DNA of 27,817 bases from UBA1723 sp045629285 (lineage in GTDB: Bacteria > Bacteroidota > Bacteroidia > Bacteroidales > Paludibacteraceae), in the NCBI GenBank assembly GCA_045629285.1, contig JAZQQY010000027.1:1-27817 (forward strand), written 5' to 3'. The notes beneath the pieces were generated by a model. It saw nothing but the letters and a program-made list of their open reading frames with translations. It had not been told where the DNA came from and did no database searches. Each line of letters begins with the position of its first letter. Position 1 is the first letter of the stretch. Both the position numbers and the translations under genes were made by a program. This document shows positions 23,541 through 27,817 of the stretch, piece after piece.

Positions 23541-24629
23541 TTACTTTATTTTGCTTGCCAACTCCTGAATCTGCTTCTCAAGCATCTCGATCCTTTCATT
23601 AGCTACACGTAATTGCTTTTCTGTCTCCGACACAACCTTAACAGTCTCAGGCAACTGCTTCAAGCATACATAGCTGCGACGGAATTTTGCTCCTTCCATG
23701 TGTGGATAGAAATGCCACTGCTGACCAGGAGTCTTGATCGTCGAAGAAACACCACACTTGGCAGCGAAATTCGAGTTGTCTGCAATCTCAACATGCCCGA
23801 CTACTCCACTCTGTCCACCAAACATACAGTGCTTTCCGATCTTTGTTGAACCAGCGATACCTGTCAATGCAGCCATCACTGTGTTTTCTCCTACTACAAC
23901 ATTGTGAGCGATATGAACAAGGTTGTCGATCTTTACGCCCTTGCAGATCAATGTCTCACCCATTGTAGATCTGTCTATTGTACTGTTTGCTCCAATCTCT
24001 ACATCGTCCTCTAAACGAACAATTCCCAATTGCGGAATCTTGCTGTATGAGCCATCTGGATTTGGAGCGAAACCGAAACCGTCACTTCCAATTACACAAC
24101 CTGCATGAAGGACACTTCTCTGGCCGATCTTACATCCTTTGTAGATTGTGACATTTGCATAAACCAATGCATCATTTCCTAGCTGTACACCCTGTCCGAT
24201 GAATGTATTGGCATAAATCTGTGAACCATTACCAATCACTGCTCCTTCCTCAATCACAACATTCGGTCCGACATAGACGTTCTCTCCTATCTGCGCCTTC
24301 TCTGAAATCAATGCTGTAGAGTGGATTCCGCTTCTTTTGGGCGACAAATACTTGTCTGCCATCTGAAGCAACTGCGCAATTGCTGCGTATGGATCAGGAA
24401 CTCTCAACAAAGTACAAGCGTAAGGCTTTGTCGTAACAAGATCGTCCGAAACAAGTACTACAGACGATTTGGTTGTGTAGAGAAACTCTGTATATTTAGG
24501 ATTAGCCAAAAATGAAATGGCTCCATTTTTACCTTCCTCGATTTTTGCAAACGTATAAACCTTTGCATTTTCGTCTCCCTCTACTCGCCCGTTTAGCATT
24601 GCTGCCAACTGTCCTGCTGAAAATTCCAT
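23541..24629 (-). CDS. lpxD: UDP-3-O-acylglucosamine N-acyltransferase LpxD
   Basis: Third enzyme of lipid A synthesis: N-acylation of UDP-3-O-acyl-GlcN. 362 residues. The N-terminal uridine-binding domain (about 1-100) has ISFLANPKYTEFL. A hexapeptide-repeat beta-helix follows (about 105-300) with the catalytic His in NLVHIAHNVVVGEN (H242 by alignment; H239 is also present). GSDGFGFAPNPDGSY is the family's signature loop. The last ~35 residues form a predicted coiled coil (SETEKQLRVANERIEMLEKQ). It is the first gene of the lpx operon, with a promoter at 24655-24686. Confidence 0.96.
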   Translation of the reverse strand: MEFSAGQLAAMLNGRVEGDENAKVYTFAKIEEGKNGAISFLANPKYTEFLYTTKSSVVLVSDDLVTTKPYACTLLRVPDPYAAIAQLLQMADKYLSPKRSGIHSTALISEKAQIGENVYVGPNVVIEEGAVIGNGSQIYANTFIGQGVQLGNDALVYANVTIYKGCKIGQRSVLHAGCVIGSDGFGFAPNPDGSYSKIPQLGIVRLEDDVEIGANSTIDRSTMGETLICKGVKIDNLVHIAHNVVVGENTVMAALTGIAGSTKIGKHCMFGGQSGVVGHVEIADNSNFAAKCGVSSTIKTPGQQWHFYPHMEGAKFRRSYVCLKQLPETVKVVSETEKQLRVANERIEMLEKQIQELASKIK

Positions 24630-24654
24630 ATCCCAAATAAATTATAAATTCAAG

Positions 24655-24686
24655 CAAAAATAGTAAAATATTGCCATATAATACAA
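24655..24686 (-). promoter_or_regulatory. Promoter of the lpxD-lpxC/fabZ-lpxA-DUF4197 operon
   Basis: On the minus strand, TTG (24686-24684), a 21-base spacer, then TATTTTTG (24662-24655), 25 bases before the lpxD ATG. It is a full match to the Bacteroidota promoter pattern and makes the lpx genes independent of the HD-domain gene upstream. Confidence 0.72.
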
Positions 24687-24743
24687 ACTCACGATTGAAT
24701 ATACGACAATACAGTACTTTTTATATACAAAATTCAACTAATA

Positions 24744-25982
24744 TTACACTTGCGTCTCAAAATATTGACGCGAATCGTAGTAGCAAAGATAGTATTTCTT
24801 TTCCTGTCTTGACAACAATGAAAAGTCCAAGATATCAGACACTTCGCTGACATCACACAAATTACCGTCGGAACGTAAAATGTGCAGACCTCCATTCTTT
24901 AATGAATAAGCCTTACTTGTGACAGGCACTACCCTGCACAAATAATCTACCTCTTCATCTGAAAAATTTGTAACCGATTGAATCTGTTTCTTAATTTCAT
25001 CGACCTCCGATTGGCTTGGTTCATGATCAAGAACCTTTACCTTGAACAAACGTCTGTCTGTAAGTGCCTCACTCAAAAGAGAAAGAATATTATCTTTATG
25101 GCACTGCCAAACTTTCAATGCGGAATAGATGTCGGAGTCATCGAATCTCGCATAGTTTTCTAGCGACGAACTGTATACGTCAAAAGAATCAGCCTCAACG
25201 CTGTTATAAAGAAAATATCTTAATGATGGCGACGCGAATAGTCCCTCTCCTTGTTTTGCAAGGTAGATCGCACGTCTAAGCAACGATATCAACACCTGTT
25301 CGGCTGCAATTGACGCTTTATGAAGATATACCTGCCAGTACATCATTCTTCTTGCCATCAAAAACTTCTCGATCGAGTAAATACCCTTCACCTCCACACA
25401 TAGCTTGTCATCTGCAACATTCATCATCTTAATGATTCTTTCCGCACCGATAACACCTTCCACAACACCTGTGAAATAGCAGTCTCGACTCAAGTAGTCA
25501 AGTCGATCCACATCCAATTGACCGGAAATAAGCTGATGGAAAAAATGACGGGGATATTTATCTTGAAAGATTTCGATGGCCATATCAAGCTTGCCACCGA
25601 AATCTTTATTTATCTGCTTCATCATAAGAAGAGAGATCTCTTCATGAGAGATGCCGGAAACGAAAGTACTCTCCAAAACATGTGAGAATGGAGCATGACC
25701 GACATCATGAAGAAGGATAGCAGCCATCGCGGCCTCTTTCTCTTCCTTTGAAATAGCTATACCTTTATTTTGAAGAGTAGTCAACGCCTCACCCATCAAA
25801 TGCATTGCACCTAAAGAGTGAAGGAATCGGGTATGCTGAGCTCCAGGATACACCATGTACGTCAATCCCAACTGTCTGATTCTCGACAGACGCTGAAAGA
25901 AACGATGTTCAACAATGTCGTAAAGAAACTCCGGTATATTCACGAATCCGTGTACCGGATCGTTTATGATTTTTGCTCGCAT
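24744..25982 (-). CDS. HD-domain phosphohydrolase (SAMHD1/dGTPase-like)
   Basis: A 412-residue HD-superfamily protein. The metal-binding residues line up with the SAMHD1/YdhJ-like branch: H55 in TRFLHSLGAM, H92-D93 in ILLHDVGHAPFSHVLE and D162 in DVDRLDYLSRDCYFTG. The N-terminal KIINDPVHGFVNIP is also typical. The probable reaction is hydrolysis of nucleoside triphosphates or a related phosphate ester; the substrate is unknown. It starts 30 bases after pyrF and has AGGAGG two bases before the ATG. As I recall, the order pyrF, HD protein, lpxD is common in Bacteroidales. Confidence 0.92.
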   Translation of the reverse strand: MRAKIINDPVHGFVNIPEFLYDIVEHRFFQRLSRIRQLGLTYMVYPGAQHTRFLHSLGAMHLMGEALTTLQNKGIAISKEEKEAAMAAILLHDVGHAPFSHVLESTFVSGISHEEISLLMMKQINKDFGGKLDMAIEIFQDKYPRHFFHQLISGQLDVDRLDYLSRDCYFTGVVEGVIGAERIIKMMNVADDKLCVEVKGIYSIEKFLMARRMMYWQVYLHKASIAAEQVLISLLRRAIYLAKQGEGLFASPSLRYFLYNSVEADSFDVYSSSLENYARFDDSDIYSALKVWQCHKDNILSLLSEALTDRRLFKVKVLDHEPSQSEVDEIKKQIQSVTNFSDEEVDYLCRVVPVTSKAYSLKNGGLHILRSDGNLCDVSEVSDILDFSLLSRQEKKYYLCYYDSRQYFETQV

Positions 25983-26012
25983 TCCCTCCTACTCAACAAT
26001 AAATCTTTTTTA

Positions 26013-26852
26013 TTAAATCATTCCTGCTGCCTTCAAGAAACCAGCCATCTGCTCCTGCACCTTCTTTGCCTCACGCTCTGCAGCCTCAGCAAATGTCTCG
26101 TCGTTAGCAGCGTAGATGATGGCACGTGAAGAGTTGACCAAAAGTCCGCACTGGCTGTTCATACCGTGCTTTACAACCTCCTCTAGGCTACCACCCTGAG
26201 CACCGATACCTGGCACTAGCAAGAAGCTATCAGGGATGATCTGACGGATATCGCTAAGCATATCTGCCTTTGTTGCACCTACAACGTACATCATGTTGTC
26301 TGCATTACCCCAATTCTTTGATGTCTTCAAAACCTTCTGATATAGAGTGTCGCCTGTCTCAGCATCCTTCATGAACTGGAAGTCGAAAGCTCCCTTGTTT
26401 GAAGTCAAAGCAAGAAGAGTAACCCACTTTCCTTCGTAAGTCAAGAATGGAGAAACTGAATCTTCACCCATATATGGAGCTACTGTCACTGAGTCAAAAT
26501 CCATAGCCCCGAAGAATGTACGGGCATACATAGCTGAAGTGTTACCGATATCACCACGCTTTGCATCGGCGATCAAGAACATATCCGGATAGTTCTTGCG
26601 GATATAGTCCACTGTACGCTCTAGCACGTCCCAACCCTGAAGACCAAGGCTCTCGTAGAATGCCAAATTTGGTTTGTAAGCAACGCAGTACTTAGCTGTA
26701 GCGTCGATAATCTGCTTGTTGAACTCAAAGATATAGTCGCCTTCGTACTTGTCAAACATAAACTCAGGAATCTTGTTCACGTCTGTGTCAAGGCCTACAC
26801 AAAGAAACGACTGCTTCTTCTTGATATTCTCAAATAACTCTTCCCTTGTCAT
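26013..26852 (-). CDS. pyrF: Orotidine 5'-phosphate decarboxylase (type 2)
   Basis: Last step of UMP synthesis: decarboxylation of OMP. 279 residues, the longer type 2 form. Visible active-site parts: FLCVGLDTD near the N-terminus, K60 in AYKPNLAFYESLG, the catalytic D96-x-K98-x-x-D101 array in LIADAKRGDIGNTSAMYA, and phosphate binding by VPGIGAQGG. A longer frame begins with TTG at 26885, but the -7 promoter element (26869-26876) lies within that extension, so the ATG at 26852 (MTREELFENI) is the start. It probably shares a transcript with the HD-domain gene 30 bases downstream. Confidence 0.95.
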   Translation of the reverse strand: MTREELFENIKKKQSFLCVGLDTDVNKIPEFMFDKYEGDYIFEFNKQIIDATAKYCVAYKPNLAFYESLGLQGWDVLERTVDYIRKNYPDMFLIADAKRGDIGNTSAMYARTFFGAMDFDSVTVAPYMGEDSVSPFLTYEGKWVTLLALTSNKGAFDFQFMKDAETGDTLYQKVLKTSKNWGNADNMMYVVGATKADMLSDIRQIIPDSFLLVPGIGAQGGSLEEVVKHGMNSQCGLLVNSSRAIIYAANDETFAEAAEREAKKVQEQMAGFLKAAGMI

Positions 26853-26868
26853 AATCGTAATTTTTATG

Positions 26869-26876
26869 CAAATATA
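26869..26876 (-). promoter_or_regulatory. -7 element of the pyrF promoter
   Basis: On the minus strand this reads TATATTTG, matching TAnnTTTG, 16 bases upstream of the pyrF ATG at 26852. No TTG is found at -33. The element decides the start codon, because the longer frame would begin upstream of it. Confidence 0.55.
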
Positions 26877-26921
26877 CGAAATCAATTCGTAATGCGTATT
26901 TGATATAGCGTAATTATTCCA

Positions 26922-27653
26922 TTACTCACATGGAGTGATAAGATTTTTGCTGTCGACAACAACATTCAAGTCGACATCGGCATAAATTCCAGGCACTCTT
27001 CCATCGCATGAATATTGCTGAATATAGCAATTATTGAAATCTTCAGTCACGTACATTGCATTATAGTCGGCAATCCACAACTTAACATCGGGGAATTTTT
27101 CAGCAAGACCATATTTCCTATAGCAATGACGATTGGAATAAACCATCACATCCTTACCTTGTCCTTTCAAATAATCAACCATCTCCCGAAGATGATAAGT
27201 CGACGAATCCCTGTTAATCTGCTTAGGATTATTAACCACCGTCGACTCCTCAAAATCTACGACCAACGGGAAATTGTTTCTCTTTCCATTCGTCGCATCC
27301 AAGAATATCTTAGCCTGAAGTTCGCCATCTTTATCGAAATAGAAAAAATGATAGAAACCGACTAAAAGATTAGTTTTAGCCGCTTTCGAATAATTTCCAT
27401 AAAACAATTGATCACATTTGCCGGTAGCTCCGATAGTAGAACGAAGGATTACAAAATGAGCGCCGTCTGCCAGCACATTGAAATTTATTCTGCCTTGATA
27501 ATGGCTGATATCGACTCCCCACAGAGTATCAGGAGGCGCGGCACAATCAAAAGATGAATAGTCAACAGTTTCATCCAAGGTATCTTTTTCCTTATCATTA
27601 CCAAAACAGGAAGTAAGACAAAGAAGTATCAGGAATAAAAAATATCTAGTCAT
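26922..27653 (-). CDS. GH25-family lysozyme-like lipoprotein
   Basis: A 243-residue lipoprotein: a short hydrophobic N-terminus ends in LCLTSC, with C16 as the lipid-attached residue, followed by an acidic linker. Residues 45-235 match glycoside hydrolase family 25 (muramidase, cleaving peptidoglycan between MurNAc and GlcNAc). Visible are WGVDISHYQGRINF (D48), FPLVVDFEES (D133 and E135, the likely catalytic acids), LWIADYNAMY, and IQQYSCDGRVPGIYADVDLN (D226/D228). It is probably anchored in the envelope facing peptidoglycan; whether it remodels the wall or attacks rivals cannot be told. It is monocistronic, with a promoter merged with the upstream terminator. Confidence 0.92.
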   Translation of the reverse strand: MTRYFLFLILLCLTSCFGNDKEKDTLDETVDYSSFDCAAPPDTLWGVDISHYQGRINFNVLADGAHFVILRSTIGATGKCDQLFYGNYSKAAKTNLLVGFYHFFYFDKDGELQAKIFLDATNGKRNNFPLVVDFEESTVVNNPKQINRDSSTYHLREMVDYLKGQGKDVMVYSNRHCYRKYGLAEKFPDVKLWIADYNAMYVTEDFNNCYIQQYSCDGRVPGIYADVDLNVVVDSKNLITPCE

Positions 27654-27668
27654 ATCACAATTTTAACA

Positions 27669-27700
27669 CAAAGATAAAAAAAGGTTGCGATTTCTCGCAA
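27669..27700 (-). promoter_or_regulatory. Promoter of the GH25 gene, embedded in a terminator
   Basis: On the minus strand, TTG (27700-27698), a 21-base spacer, then TATCTTTG (27676-27669), 15 bases before the ATG at 27653. The TTG and most of the spacer are the hairpin of the upstream gene's terminator. Confidence 0.65.
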
Positions 27701-27708
27701 CCTTTTTT
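27677..27708 (-). terminator. Terminator of the T9SS cargo gene
   Basis: A perfect 14-base inverted repeat AAAAAAGGTTGCGA / TCGCAACCTTTTTT (27677-27690 with 27695-27708, loop TTTC), followed on the minus strand by a T run. It lies 19 bases past the stop at 27727. Confidence 0.88.
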
Positions 27709-27726
27709 CGTTATCATCGATATTCG

Positions 27727-27817
27727 TTATCGTCTGATCAATGTGAAGTGTCCTGTGTAGACCATATCGATCTCGCGGACGATCAACTCATACCAGTAGT
27801 CTGTAGTTGGCATGTCA
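27727..27817 (-). CDS. C-terminal end of a T9SS type B sorting-domain protein (partial)
   Basis: Only the last 29 complete codons are in the window; the gene enters from the right edge on the minus strand and stops with TAA at 27727-27729. The residues are DMPTTDYWYELIVREIDMVY followed by TGHFTLIRR. The pattern P-x-x-DYWY, then a hydrophobic strand, then GHFTLIR at the very end is the hallmark of the gliding-motility-associated C-terminal (type B) sorting domain. That domain sends proteins through the type IX secretion system and onto the cell surface. What the main body of the protein does is not visible. A strong terminator follows. Confidence 0.82.
   Translation of the reverse strand, partial: DMPTTDYWYELIVREIDMVYTGHFTLIRR

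Noticed and set aside
26853..26885. Upstream TTG start for pyrF adding eleven residues
   Set aside because: The extension would contain the -7 promoter element, so it would not be fully transcribed.
1..27817. CRISPR array, transposase, phage or tRNA/rRNA genes
   Set aside because: No regularly spaced repeats, transposase-like frames, phage proteins or clover-leaf sequences were seen on either strand.

Overview
The window reads as chromosomal DNA of a Bacteroidota bacterium, most likely order Bacteroidales. The evidence is a fused LpxC/FabZ, a fused NuoC/NuoD, a complex I operon without the NADH-oxidising subunits, promoter sites of the Bacteroidota type (TTG, about 19-21 bases, TAnnTTTG), and the last residues of a type B sorting domain of the type IX secretion system (T9SS). 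I cannot name a genus from the sequence alone.

Layout, left to right; nearly everything is on the minus strand. 1-3712 is the first ~1237 residues of a very large secreted protein with tandem HYR/Ig-like modules, cut by the left edge. 4002-4985 is a YbhN/UPF0104-type membrane protein. 5052-15188 is a ten-gene nuo operon (nuoA-B-CD-H-I-J-K-L-M-N, read right to left) closed by a hairpin terminator at 5004-5034. 15189-16063 holds no credible gene but has a hairpin- and repeat-rich patch (15827-15940) and the terminator of the next unit. 16064-18706 is a tight minus-strand unit: DUF4286 protein, ruvC, LytS-like sensor kinase, LytTR response regulator.

The only plus-strand genes are a Nudix hydrolase (18775-19302) and an overlapping zinc-ribbon/FHA protein (19299-19826). 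They end at a bidirectional terminator shared with a small exported coiled-coil protein (19907-20332). 20437-24629 is the lipid A unit lpxD, lpxC/fabZ, lpxA plus a DUF4197 lipoprotein, with a clear promoter in front and a terminator behind. 24744-26852 carries an HD-domain phosphohydrolase and pyrF. 26922-27653 is a GH25 lipoprotein. 27727-27817 is the C-terminal tail of a T9SS cargo protein that starts outside the window.

The genes are largely housekeeping: respiratory energy conservation (Nuo), outer-membrane lipid A synthesis, recombination (RuvC), pyrimidine synthesis (PyrF), and two surface proteins at the edges. I see no CRISPR array, transposase, phage gene, tRNA or rRNA. The most interesting signals are: a NuoM that appears to lack the usual TM7 lysine; promoter elements built into upstream terminators at two junctions; overlapping divergent promoters at 18723-18753; the repeat patch at 15827-15940; and the two large T9SS-type surface proteins. 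I found no convincing wholly new multi-gene system.
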